A stretch of DNA of 64,000 bases, from NCBI GenBank assembly GCA_016704425.1, contig JADJAC010000011.1:434001-498000 (forward strand), in the 5' to 3' direction. Position 1 is the first letter of the stretch. Each line of letters opens with the position of its first letter. This document shows positions 1-8,282 of this stretch, one piece after another. This DNA comes from Sphingomonadales bacterium (GTDB lineage Bacteria; Pseudomonadota; Alphaproteobacteria; Sphingomonadales; Sphingomonadaceae). Under the pieces are notes generated by a model. That model was not told where the DNA came from. It searched no databases and saw only the letters and a program-made list of their open reading frames with translations. The translations under genes and the position numbers were made by a program.

Positions 1-581
1 TTCACCGCCATGTTTTCGAGCGGATAGCCGACCTTCTGCGGCGCTTGCGAGGCCATGAAGGCTGAGAGCGGACCGGCATTTTCGTCGAAATTGATGTAGA
101 TCATCCCGCGCTCGACCTCGCACCGCACGGGCTTGAGGCCGTTCTCGGCCTTGTCGAGACAGGCGAAATCATGCTGGTCGGGCACCGATTTCAGATCCCC
201 CTCCAGCGAATAGCCCCAGGCGTGATAGGGGCAGACAAACCGCATCGCCTTGCCCCGTGGCTCCAGCAACAGCGCGGAACCGCGATGACGGCAGCTATTG
301 TGGAAGGCCCGGATCGTGCCATCCTTGCCGCGCGAAATGATGACCGACTGGCCAAGCTGCTGGAAAAGGAAATAGGAGCCCGGCCCCGGCAGTTCGGAGA
401 CATGGCCCGCCAGCAGCCATGTTTTCATCCACAGCCCGTCATGCTCCAGCTTGGCAAAGCCCGCATCGGTGTAGCGGCTAGACGGCACCGGCGGCAGATA
501 GGGGAAATCGTCAGGATGTTCATCGCGCAAAAGCTGCGCTTCCATCGTCTGGTTCAAATGGTCCAGCGTGTCTGTCAGCAT
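1..581 (-). CDS. Rieske non-heme iron ring-hydroxylating oxygenase, alpha subunit (3' end outside window)
   Basis: Reading leftward from an ATG at 581, preceded by a GAGGAG ribosome site, the frame stays open to the window edge, giving about 193 residues of the N-terminal half. It holds a complete Rieske [2Fe-2S] motif: Cys97-x-His99, 17 residues, Cys117-x-x-His120 (CRH and CPYH). The catalytic mononuclear iron domain would lie beyond position 1. The family hydroxylates aromatic or other hydrophobic substrates using electrons from a ferredoxin or reductase, neither of which is visible here. It follows the SnoaL-like gene with an 11-base gap, so the two are probably cotranscribed. The substrate cannot be told from this half. 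Confidence 0.9.
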   Translation of the reverse strand, partial: MLTDTLDHLNQTMEAQLLRDEHPDDFPYLPPVPSSRYTDAGFAKLEHDGLWMKTWLLAGHVSELPGPGSYFLFQQLGQSVIISRGKDGTIRAFHNSCRHRGSALLLEPRGKAMRFVCPYHAWGYSLEGDLKSVPDQHDFACLDKAENGLKPVRCEVERGMIYINFDENAGPLSAFMASQAPQKVGYPLENMAV

Positions 582-592
582 GTCGCTTCTCC

Positions 593-1051
593 TCAAGCCC
601 CTGCCATTTTTGAGCCGGCTGGATCGTCGGGATCGACCGATCCGAAGCAGCTTTGCGCGAGGTGGCTGCAACTATACTCACGCACCTCGGTGAACTTGCC
701 GTCGCGCAGCTTGAACACGAAATGATAGGCGTTGTTGTAGCGTCGCCCGTCAAGCATCACGGAATCGGTTTCGGCTTCAACCGCAACGCGCTCCCCCTCC
801 GCCGTCATGTCCACGATGGCCAATTGAATGGGGGCCGTCAGAACGGCCGACATGGAGGAGGGCACACGCGAAAATTGCTCGCGGTTCCAGGTGTAGAGTA
901 GCCATTCGGGCTGGCGTGCCTTGGTCATGAAGGTGAAGTCCGCTGCCGTCATGTCGAGGATGGCCGCTTCGTCGCCGCGATTGACCGCGTCAAACCAGTT
1001 GCGCACCACAGCCTTGTTCTCTTCGATGCCCATCACCCTCTTGCCTTTCAT
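593..1051 (-). CDS. SnoaL-like (NTF2-fold) protein
   Basis: This 152-residue protein has the typical SnoaL/NTF2 opening, in which a helix with NWFDAVNRGD precedes ILDMTAADFTF, and later a strand pattern with YHFVFKLRDGKFTEVREY. Members are polyketide cyclases, dehydratases or isomerases, or the small subunits of Rieske oxygenases. Being first in an operon with a Rieske alpha subunit makes a small-subunit or partner role possible, but the sequence is closer to stand-alone SnoaL proteins. An in-frame ATG at 1033 (MGIEEN) is an alternative start. A shared 17-bp motif lies 45 bases upstream of the listed start. Confidence 0.8.
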   Translation of the reverse strand: MKGKRVMGIEENKAVVRNWFDAVNRGDEAAILDMTAADFTFMTKARQPEWLLYTWNREQFSRVPSSMSAVLTAPIQLAIVDMTAEGERVAVEAETDSVMLDGRRYNNAYHFVFKLRDGKFTEVREYSCSHLAQSCFGSVDPDDPAGSKMAGA

Positions 1052-1095
1052 TGCGCCATTCTGTTCTCAGCATGGGCGTTAACGCACACATCTCG

Positions 1096-1112
1096 CCTAT
1101 CCAATGGCAGGC
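1096..1112 (-). promoter_or_regulatory. Shared 17-bp divergent-promoter motif, copy 1
   Basis: On the minus strand this reads GCCTGCCATTGGATAGG. It lies between the SnoaL gene to the left and the divergent SDR to the right. It matches the consensus GCCYKNCNTTGGRTAGG found in four other divergent gaps of the cluster. A regulator site is inferred; no binding data exist here. Confidence 0.5.
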
Positions 1113-1165
1113 ATCATTTCGTCGTAATCGGCCTGACTGATGGCAGCCAGTGTGAGGAGACTGAT

Positions 1166-1975
1166 ATGGATCTGGGCATTGCGGGGAAAACCGCGGTGGT
1201 CACCGGTGGCACGAACGGCATTGGTCGTGCAATAGCTGAAGAGCTCGGGCGCAATGGCTGTCGCGTTGTCGTGGTCGCGCGCGGTCAGGCCGGGTTGGTC
1301 GAGACGGTCGCGGCTATTATCGCGGAAGGCGGACAGGCTGGTAGCGTCAGTGCTGACCTGACGGAGATGGACAGCTACCCGCGCATGGTTGCCGAGGCAA
1401 CGGCCTTGTTCGATAAGCCGGATATCGCCATCTTTTCGCCTGTCGGCCCGCCGCCGGGCCGGTTTGACGCGATGACGGACGCGGATTTCCAGACGACCTA
1501 TGACAATGTCGTCAAGGCCTTTGCCCATTTCGCCCGCGCCGTGGTGCCCGCGATGAAGGAGCGCAAATGGGGCCGGATCGTCACGGTCGGATCAGGCCAT
1601 GGTCGCCTGCCGGGGCGGCGCGCGACGCTCGGCTTTGACTATGTGCTGGCGAACACGCTGCGCCCGTCCGCGCTTGGCCTCAGCCGGACGCTGGCCGACG
1701 AGCTCGCCGAATTCGGCATTACCGTGAACACCGTTCCGCCTGGCTTTATCGATACGGGCGCGCAATATGAGGCGTTCTTCCGCGAATGCGCGGCCGCCGT
1801 GAACCAGAGCTACGAGCAGTTCATGGCGGGCCTGATCGACCGGATTCCCATGAAGCGCTTCGGCACGCCTGACGAAGTAGCAAGCCTGTGCGCCTTCCTC
1901 TGTTCAACCCGCGCGAGCTATATCACCGGGCAATATATGTTGGTCGATGGCGGGCGGATGGAGGTTTATTATTGA
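1166..1975 (+). CDS. Atypical SDR family oxidoreductase
   Basis: The 269-residue product has a clear Rossmann start with the TGGTNGIG cofactor loop and ends in the usual SDR tail (SYITGQYMLVDGG). The central region departs from classical SDRs. The NNAG position reads FSPVG, and the expected catalytic YxxxK is replaced by a stretch reading YVLANTLRPSALGLSRTLADEL without the lysine. Some SDR relatives carry SNxxR at this position, and this protein fits that group. Nucleotide binding is likely, but the chemistry may differ from simple alcohol oxidation. It is a single-gene unit, divergent from the SnoaL-Rieske pair and convergent with the phosphotransferase. Confidence 0.88.
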   Translation: MDLGIAGKTAVVTGGTNGIGRAIAEELGRNGCRVVVVARGQAGLVETVAAIIAEGGQAGSVSADLTEMDSYPRMVAEATALFDKPDIAIFSPVGPPPGRFDAMTDADFQTTYDNVVKAFAHFARAVVPAMKERKWGRIVTVGSGHGRLPGRRATLGFDYVLANTLRPSALGLSRTLADELAEFGITVNTVPPGFIDTGAQYEAFFRECAAAVNQSYEQFMAGLIDRIPMKRFGTPDEVASLCAFLCSTRASYITGQYMLVDGGRMEVYY

Positions 1976-1980
1976 GGGCT

Positions 1981-3009
1981 TCAGCGCCCAGCCTTGAATT
2001 CCGCCAGATAATGAGCCAGCCGGTCCACCAGAAAGTCGGGCAAGGCAGCGGGGGCACCCATATGCTTTTCATTGGCGTAGCTGCGCACCGACAGGATCAG
2101 GATTTTCAACGCCGCGACCGCCATATAATAGCTGAAATGCGGCATCGCCCGGCCATAGATGTGCTCAAACCCGGCGACGGCTTCGGGTCCGCGTGGCAGG
2201 CCATCAATGCGGGGCACGCCGAAATTCTCGCTGAATATTTCGTCGAGATAGACCCAGTGCGCCAGATCGACTTCCGGGGGTCCAAGCGTCGCCACTTCGA
2301 AATCCAGAAGCGAGACGACGCCGGTGCCATCGCTTTCATACATCGTGTTGCCAAGCCGCGCGTCGTTCCAGACAAGCCCTGAAGCGGCAGCAGGCGGGGC
2401 ATTGGCCTTGAGAGTGGTCAGCGCGTCCTCGATCACCGGGAAAGACTTGCTATTGCGCGCCCACTCAAACCAGTTGCCGACAAAATGGTCGAGGTAGAAG
2501 ACCGCGTCCGGCAGCGTTTCGGTTCCGCCGGACAGGAAAGGGAAGCAGCGCCAGTCGATCCGGTGCAGCCTGGCCATCTCCTCGACGCCATTCCACCAGC
2601 AGCGCGTCCGCTCCGCCACGGGCAGGTCGGCGAACCAGCCCTGCTGGTGATAGCTCGGAAAATCGGATGGCACGCGGCCATAGAGCCGCTCCATGATGAA
2701 AAACGGCGCGCCCACTATGGCGGGATCATTTTCGGTAAAGGCGATTATGGGCACCTTGACCGCAGAGTTGGCGGCAATCGCGGTCATCACCCGGTGCTGG
2801 TGGAACACATCAGCGAGCATCGGCACTGCGACATCGCGCTGAATACGTGCGACGAGCGGGCATTCTTCCTCTCGCCACCGCGCGGTGAACAGGATCGTCC
2901 GGCTCGAAAAGCCCTGCGCCGGTTCGGTGGTATCGACGATCTCGACCGGCGGCACACCGGGCAGTTGCGCGGATAGCCAGGCGGCGATGGTGTGAGCAAA
3001 ATCCTGCAT
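1981..3009 (-). CDS. APH/ChoK-like phosphotransferase family protein
   Basis: This 342-residue protein has the aminoglycoside-phosphotransferase fold. The catalytic loop reads VWNDARLGN, a variant of HGDxxxxN that keeps the aspartate and asparagine, and the metal-binding motif is LLDFEVATLGPPEVDL. Family members transfer phosphate from ATP to hydroxyl groups on small molecules. This subgroup is common in catabolic and acyl-CoA dehydrogenase-linked clusters of actinobacteria and sphingomonads. It is the last gene of a VOC, CapA-like, phosphotransferase operon, only 3 bases after the previous stop. Phosphorylation of a pathway alcohol is inferred from context. Confidence 0.85.
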   Translation of the reverse strand: MQDFAHTIAAWLSAQLPGVPPVEIVDTTEPAQGFSSRTILFTARWREEECPLVARIQRDVAVPMLADVFHQHRVMTAIAANSAVKVPIIAFTENDPAIVGAPFFIMERLYGRVPSDFPSYHQQGWFADLPVAERTRCWWNGVEEMARLHRIDWRCFPFLSGGTETLPDAVFYLDHFVGNWFEWARNSKSFPVIEDALTTLKANAPPAAASGLVWNDARLGNTMYESDGTGVVSLLDFEVATLGPPEVDLAHWVYLDEIFSENFGVPRIDGLPRGPEAVAGFEHIYGRAMPHFSYYMAVAALKILILSVRSYANEKHMGAPAALPDFLVDRLAHYLAEFKAGR

Positions 3010-3012
3010 CGA

Positions 3013-4113
3013 TCAGCCCAGTGTGATCCGGCCTTGCGCATCCATCATGCCATTCAGGCCCGCAGCAGCGGTGCGTTCGGCCACCACGCCCAATATGGCG
3101 TCAAAATGGGGCTCGCCGGGCTGCAGGATCTGTGGCCGCCCGCTGCTGCCCAGATAGACCGGCACAATCTGCACGCCCGTGATCATGCCATCGCTGATCG
3201 TCACTGACGCGGCGAGCCCCCGGCTGGTTTCATCCAGCATTGGTGTGCTGATCCCCGACGGCGTTTCGGCGCGCGACCAAGGCGAGATCATCGCGAACTT
3301 GCCCATGCAATAGAGGATCGCCTTGCCACGATAGACTTCAAATCCCTTGATCGGCAGCGGCCCTTGGCTGACGATCAGATCAACCCCTGCGTCGATAAAG
3401 GCGCGCGCCGCTTCCCGCTGATAGTCTGCGATGGCGGACGGATGTTCCAATATCCCCCAATGGCAACTGAGGACAATAATATCGGCCTGCGCCTTCAAAG
3501 CCGTGATGCTCTCGATCATTGCAGCCAGATCATCACGGTTGACCAGGGTGCGCGTGTCTCGCTCCACACCCCAATCCTGCCAGCTGCTATTTTCGGCATA
3601 GGTATGGCGGCGCAGCGGCACGATCCCCGGCGTGCGCCGCCCGGCATGGGCGCCGGGCAGAAAGCCGGAGGTGCAGGCGAGAAAACCGATGCGCTGGCCG
3701 TCGCGCTCGACAATCACCGGCTGGCGCGCGGTGGTGATTGTGTCACCGCCGCCAACGGGCGCAATCCCGGCTTCCTTCAGCAGTGCGATGGTGCGGAGAA
3801 AGGCGCGATAGCCGCCGTGCATGGTGTGGTTGTTGGCAATTGACATGACGTTAAACCCGGCAGCCCCCATCATCGCAATGGATTCAGGCGCGCCGGGGGC
3901 GAACAGGTCTCCACCGTCAAAATCATCATTGATGTGCGCCTCGACCGGATGCGTGTCGCCGGCTTCCTCAGCATAGGGCCATTCGCAATTACCGAAGGTC
4001 ACGTCGGCGGCTGAAAGGGCTGGGGCGACCGCATCGAACAGGTCTTCGGGCGGCTCTCGCGTCATCAGTTGCAGATCGCCCACGGCAAACAGGCGCACGC
4101 TCATATCGGTCAT
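3013..4113 (-). CDS. CapA family protein (calcineurin-like fold)
   Basis: The 366-residue product shows the CapA pattern: VGDLQL near the start, GNCEWP, SIANNHTMHGG, LSCHWGI, and a closing segment FEVYRGKAILYCMGKF. CapA proteins belong to poly-gamma-glutamate synthesis systems, but many lone homologues have no assigned role. Where most members have a G-H-H-P-H metal site, this one reads SQGPLP, so one metal ligand cluster appears lost. The start at 4113 is chosen for its AAAGGA site; an upstream ATG at 4140 would overlap the preceding gene. No CapB or CapC gene is nearby, so polymer synthesis is unlikely. Confidence 0.82.
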   Translation of the reverse strand: MTDMSVRLFAVGDLQLMTREPPEDLFDAVAPALSAADVTFGNCEWPYAEEAGDTHPVEAHINDDFDGGDLFAPGAPESIAMMGAAGFNVMSIANNHTMHGGYRAFLRTIALLKEAGIAPVGGGDTITTARQPVIVERDGQRIGFLACTSGFLPGAHAGRRTPGIVPLRRHTYAENSSWQDWGVERDTRTLVNRDDLAAMIESITALKAQADIIVLSCHWGILEHPSAIADYQREAARAFIDAGVDLIVSQGPLPIKGFEVYRGKAILYCMGKFAMISPWSRAETPSGISTPMLDETSRGLAASVTISDGMITGVQIVPVYLGSSGRPQILQPGEPHFDAILGVVAERTAAAGLNGMMDAQGRITLG

Positions 4114-4132
4114 GGGTTTGTTCCTTTGCGCG

Positions 4133-4957
4133 TCAGGCAATGCCGAGCATTTCGGCGTCCGCTGTCACGGGATAGATGGAGAGGGGGAAACCCTGCACGG
4201 TTGCCCCGAAGTGATAGGCCGTGCCGCCGCCCTTGAGCGCTCGGGTGTCGCGCACGGCAAATCCAGCCGCCTCCAGCCTTGCCCGCGCCGCTTTGACGTC
4301 CGGATGGATGATATCGACGGACAGCAACGCGCTTGTTCCATCCGCCACCGCCGCCGATGGCCCTTCGATCAGACGAACCCGGTGCGCGCCTGAGAGGCCG
4401 CGTGTGCCAAGGCCCGCGGGATCAAAGGCATGGAACTCCATGTCGAAAAGGCGGTTGAGGTCAGCGGCCAGCGCATCAATATCGGGCGAGACAAGCGTGA
4501 CACAGCCGATCTTGGGCGGGGCGGCATCATCAAGCGCGTCAAACGGCAATTGGGATCGCACCTGCGCTTCATTCACGCCGGGATCGCAGGCAAGAAACTG
4601 GATGCCGTGGAAATCGCGCCCAAACAGATATTCGTCGACGGCGGGCACGGGCAGATGACTGATGGCGATGGGCTCATGCCCCGCCGCTCGCATCCGCGCC
4701 AGCACGCTATCCGCCCCGTTCACGTCAATCGCGATTTCGATAAGGGGATCCCCCTCTGCAAAGGCCAGACCCTCTGGCCCCGGCTGGATCGGTTCGATGC
4801 CATGCTGGCCAAACATTACGTTGAATCCCGCGTCCGGATAAAGCTCGGCGATCAGGGACGGCGCAAAGAAGCTGAAACCGAACAGCTCCCCCATGCGCCG
4901 GGTGAAATCATCCATATCATCCACCCGCCATGCCATGCGGCAGAATTTTGGCGTCAT
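4133..4957 (-). CDS. Two-module VOC (glyoxalase/extradiol dioxygenase fold) protein
   Basis: The 274-residue protein carries two successive VOC modules, roughly residues 5-130 and 148-270, each with the beta-alpha-beta-beta-beta layout. The first ends in FGRDFHGIQFLACDPG and the second begins KIGCVTLVSPDIDALAADL. VOC proteins are metal-dependent lyases, isomerases or dioxygenases. A metal triad cannot be assigned confidently here. It heads the operon with the CapA-like and phosphotransferase genes. Its promoter region is shared with the divergent secreted SnoaL gene and contains copy 2 of the 17-bp motif. Confidence 0.78.
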   Translation of the reverse strand: MTPKFCRMAWRVDDMDDFTRRMGELFGFSFFAPSLIAELYPDAGFNVMFGQHGIEPIQPGPEGLAFAEGDPLIEIAIDVNGADSVLARMRAAGHEPIAISHLPVPAVDEYLFGRDFHGIQFLACDPGVNEAQVRSQLPFDALDDAAPPKIGCVTLVSPDIDALAADLNRLFDMEFHAFDPAGLGTRGLSGAHRVRLIEGPSAAVADGTSALLSVDIIHPDVKAARARLEAAGFAVRDTRALKGGGTAYHFGATVQGFPLSIYPVTADAEMLGIA

Positions 4958-5022
4958 CGGGCCTCTCCCCTGTCCTTCGTCATGCTCTCAAGCAGGACAT
5001 AGCGCTGCACGAAAATCGCCAT

Positions 5023-5039
5023 GCCCGCCTTTGGGTAGG
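5023..5039 (+). promoter_or_regulatory. Shared 17-bp divergent-promoter motif, copy 2
   Basis: The site reads GCCCGCCTTTGGGTAGG and ends 52 bases before the ATG of the secreted SnoaL gene. It matches copy 1 at 14 of 17 positions. It sits between the VOC operon and the SnoaL-molybdoenzyme operon, so it could control both. Confidence 0.5.
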
Positions 5040-5091
5040 GAGGGATGCTGCGCAGGGCGGTTAGCTTGAAACGCAGAGGAGAGAAGTGACC

Positions 5092-6066
5092 ATGAAAGCA
5101 TTCCCATTGCTGGCGCTCACCGCCGTGCTGGCCGCCCCTTCATTGTTGGCTGCGAAGTCCGCCCGTCCGCCGGTGTTCAACGCGAAGAAGGACCTCACCG
5201 CGATCCGCCAGGTGGAAGAGGCGCTTGCCACCGAGCTCGATATCGACAAGGTGATGCAGCATTACGCCGATGATGCGGTGGTACTCGACCTGTTTTCACC
5301 CGGCACGTTTCAGGGCAAGGCGCAAATTCGCGCAGGCTTTGCGCCGCAATTGGCCGCGATCAAATCGGTCAGCAAAACCACGCCCGAGATGACGATTGCC
5401 ACCAATGGCCGGTTCGGCTGCGCAGCGAGCCAGATCGCCTATCAGGCCGAGATGAAAGACGGCACCACGCAGACCATGAACGTGCGCGTATTGGATGCGT
5501 TGAAGAAGGTGGGCGGCAAGTGGCGCGTGGTGCAGCAGCATCTGTCTTTCCCGGTTGATCCGGCCACGCTCACCGCGCTGACCAATGCGCCGATCCAACC
5601 ACGCACACTCAGCTGGTCGGCCAAGCCGCTTGAGCCCGTTTCGACGACGTCGGAGAAAGCCAAAGAACAAATCCGTGAATTCATGGACGTGGGCGGCGCG
5701 TCCGTCGGGCTTGAGAAACTGATGAGCTATTACGGGCCGGGTGATGACACGCTGCTTTATGATGCGTTCAGCCCAAAGGCTGTGATCGGCAAAAAGGAGA
5801 TCGCTGATTTTTACGCGCCGATCATGGGCAGCTATGACGGGATCAGCCTGACCATGCCGCTGTTCGTGGTCGATTCCGACGGGTCGTTCGGCATCCAGAT
5901 CGATACCCAGCAACTGACGCTGAACATGAAGGATGGCACCACCCGCAAAATCGCACTGCGCCAGAGCGATTGCATGCGGCGCGTTGGCGGCAAATGGTTC
6001 AGCTTCCTGGAAATGATTTCCTACCCTGTCGATGCGAAGTCGATGAAGGCGCAGATGGGTTTCTGA
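5092..6066 (+). CDS. Secreted protein with two SnoaL-like domains
   Basis: The 324-residue product begins with a signal peptide (MKAFPLLALTAVLAAPSLLA, cleavage near AAKS). Two tandem NTF2/SnoaL-like domains follow, about residues 35-165 and 190-320. Each has the same plan: a helix leading to YADDAVVLDLFSP or YGPGDDTLLYDAFSP, and a closing VGGKW motif followed by a SFPVD or SYPVD strand. This points to an internal duplication. The ATG at 5092 is preceded by AGAGGAGAG; a GTG six bases earlier is less likely. It is followed after 11 bases by the molybdoenzyme gene. A periplasmic isomerase, cyclase or binding role is inferred. Confidence 0.82.
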   Translation: MKAFPLLALTAVLAAPSLLAAKSARPPVFNAKKDLTAIRQVEEALATELDIDKVMQHYADDAVVLDLFSPGTFQGKAQIRAGFAPQLAAIKSVSKTTPEMTIATNGRFGCAASQIAYQAEMKDGTTQTMNVRVLDALKKVGGKWRVVQQHLSFPVDPATLTALTNAPIQPRTLSWSAKPLEPVSTTSEKAKEQIREFMDVGGASVGLEKLMSYYGPGDDTLLYDAFSPKAVIGKKEIADFYAPIMGSYDGISLTMPLFVVDSDGSFGIQIDTQQLTLNMKDGTTRKIALRQSDCMRRVGGKWFSFLEMISYPVDAKSMKAQMGF

Positions 6067-6077
6067 GAGGACAGACC

Positions 6078-8282
6078 ATGCAGACGGAAACGCGCTATGG
6101 CATTTGCAAGATCTGCTGGGCGGGCTGTCCGGTTGAGGTGACGGTAGAGGATGGCCGCGCCACCAAGGTGATCGGCAACCGGCAATCCCCCCTTTACGGC
6201 GGCTATACCTGCCCCAAGGGCCGCGCGATGCCCGAAGCGCATGCCTCGCCAACCCGTGTGCTGCACCCCCGCAAGCGGATGCCCGATGGCAGTTACACAG
6301 AGATCCCGATGGAGCAGGCGCTGGAGGAAATTGCCCAGCGGATCGAAGCGATCACGGCAACGCATGGGGCCGAGGCGATTGCCGTTTATCCCGGTAATGG
6401 CAACCTCACCAACCCGATAAACCCTGTTATCGGCGCGATGTTCATTCAGACAATGGGCACTTTCCCGGACCGTTTCTTTTCGGTCCAGACCATCGATCAA
6501 GCGGGCAAGGTCATTGCCCAGGCGCTGCATGGCCGCTGGATTCCGGGGCCGCATCCCTTTGCCACTGCCAAGACCTGGATCATGGTGGGCACCAACCCGG
6601 TCATTTCCAAACAGGGCATCATGGTCAATCCCGGGCAGACGGTGAAGCAGGCAGTCAAGGATGGGATGAAGCTGATCGTCATCGATCCGCGCGCGACCGA
6701 ATCCACTGTTCATGCGTTCCTGCACATCGCACCGCAGCCGGGGCAGGATGCCAGCATTTTGGCGGGTATCTTGCGCGTGATCCTGAGCGAAGGTCTGTAT
6801 GACAAAGCCTTCGTTGCGGACAACGCGACCGGGCTTGATGCGCTCAAGATCGCGGTCGACCCCTTCACGCCCGATCACGTCGCCTCGGTCGCCGGGATCA
6901 GTGCCGACGATGTGGTGCTGGCCGCGCGTACTTTTGCAGAAGCGGACAGCGGTTGCGTCGTCACGGCCACGGGTGCACATTTTCCGCTCCACGGCACGCT
7001 CTGCGAATATCTGGCATTGTGCCTCAACACGCTGTGTGGCCGTTGGGTGTGCGCGGGCGAGCCGCACGGCCAGCCGCATGTCCTGTTGCCCGATGTGCCC
7101 ATCCACGCACAGCCGCGCGCGCCCTACCAGCCATGGGATTACAGCAAGACTAGTCGGATCAACGCGCTGCCAGAGACGATTGTCGGCGCACCAACCGGCA
7201 CGTTGCCCGACCAGATTCTGACGCCTGGACCGGGGCAGGTGCGCGCGCTGATCTGCGGGGGCAGCAATCCGGCAGTGTCCTTGCCCGACCAGAACCGGGC
7301 GGGACGGGCGCTGGCCGCGCTCGATCTGCTCGTCACTATCGACGTTGAAATGTCCAACACCGCGCGCATGGCCGATTATGTCATCCCCGACAAAATGGCG
7401 CTGGAAACGCCCGCCTGTTCGCAATTTTCGGAATCGATGAAATATTACGGGATCTGGACCGGAGGCTATGAAGTGCCTTTTGCGCATTACGCCCCCGCCG
7501 TCGTCGCACCGCCGCAAGGATCGGACACGATTGAAAGCTGGGAGTTTTTCTATGAACTCGCCAAGCGACTTGGCAAGCAGATCACCTATTTCGGCAATGC
7601 GGCGGGGACCGGCCAGCATTGGGACAGTCCGCCCGTGCCTTTTCCGCTGCCGCTCGACCGTCGCCCGACGACCGAGGAGATGTTTGAAGCGATGTGCGCC
7701 GGTTCCCGCGTGCCGCTGGCTGAAGTCAAAAAGCATCCGCACGGCAAGTTGTTCGATGATCTCGACCTCACCGTATTGCCCCGCGCAGAGGATTGCACGG
7801 CCATGCTCGAACTTGGCGACTCCACGATGATGGCGGAGCTAAACGCCGTCTTCGTCAATCGTGGCGATACAACCCATCCCAGCGCCGACTATCCCTTGCT
7901 GCTCATCCCGCGGCGCAGTAACGAGATGATGAATTCCATCGGTCGCACCAACCCGAAACTGGCCGCGCGGCGCACCCATAACCCGGCCTTTCTCAATCCG
8001 GCTGATCTTGTCCTGCATGGTGTGACGTCGGGCGACATCATCCGCATCCGGTCCGAACACGGCGAAATACAGGGGGTGGCAGAGGCCGATTCTCGCTTGC
8101 GTCCCGGCACGCTCTCCATGTCGCATTGCTTCGGCACCAACCCCGATGAGGCGGATGACCCGCTGGGTCAGGGGGGATGCACATCCCGCCTGCTGGACGC
8201 CAATGCCGCGTTTGATCCTGTATTCGGGCAACCCCGGATGGGCGCGATCCCGGTGTCTATCGCGGCAGTAGGGGCAGCCTAA
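6078..8282 (+). CDS. Molybdopterin-dependent oxidoreductase (DMSO reductase superfamily)
   Basis: The 734-residue protein has an N-terminal [4Fe-4S] motif, CKICWAGC followed some 28 residues later by TCPKG. The Mo-bisMGD-binding core follows, with MVGTNPVISKQG, VIDPRATES and ALICGGSNPAVS. The C-terminal domain near GVTSGDIIRIRSEHGEIQG is the dinucleotide-binding fold. It resembles the catalytic subunits of formate dehydrogenase-like and hydroxylase-type enzymes. The metal ligand is not obvious; the likely segment reads SVQTIDQAGK, with an aspartate or another residue. No Tat signal is seen, so it is probably cytoplasmic. No electron-transfer subunit lies next to it. It is cotranscribed with the secreted SnoaL protein. 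Confidence 0.9.
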   Translation: MQTETRYGICKICWAGCPVEVTVEDGRATKVIGNRQSPLYGGYTCPKGRAMPEAHASPTRVLHPRKRMPDGSYTEIPMEQALEEIAQRIEAITATHGAEAIAVYPGNGNLTNPINPVIGAMFIQTMGTFPDRFFSVQTIDQAGKVIAQALHGRWIPGPHPFATAKTWIMVGTNPVISKQGIMVNPGQTVKQAVKDGMKLIVIDPRATESTVHAFLHIAPQPGQDASILAGILRVILSEGLYDKAFVADNATGLDALKIAVDPFTPDHVASVAGISADDVVLAARTFAEADSGCVVTATGAHFPLHGTLCEYLALCLNTLCGRWVCAGEPHGQPHVLLPDVPIHAQPRAPYQPWDYSKTSRINALPETIVGAPTGTLPDQILTPGPGQVRALICGGSNPAVSLPDQNRAGRALAALDLLVTIDVEMSNTARMADYVIPDKMALETPACSQFSESMKYYGIWTGGYEVPFAHYAPAVVAPPQGSDTIESWEFFYELAKRLGKQITYFGNAAGTGQHWDSPPVPFPLPLDRRPTTEEMFEAMCAGSRVPLAEVKKHPHGKLFDDLDLTVLPRAEDCTAMLELGDSTMMAELNAVFVNRGDTTHPSADYPLLLIPRRSNEMMNSIGRTNPKLAARRTHNPAFLNPADLVLHGVTSGDIIRIRSEHGEIQGVAEADSRLRPGTLSMSHCFGTNPDEADDPLGQGGCTSRLLDANAAFDPVFGQPRMGAIPVSIAAVGAA

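Noticed and set aside
3013..4113. Poly-gamma-glutamate capsule locus
   Set aside because: Only the CapA-like gene is present, its metal site is altered, and the neighbours are catabolic.
6021..7742. A 573-codon open frame on the minus strand across the molybdoenzyme gene
   Set aside because: It is antisense to a gene with full family motifs, has arginine- and histidine-rich non-protein-like composition and no ribosome site. GC-rich DNA gives such shadows.
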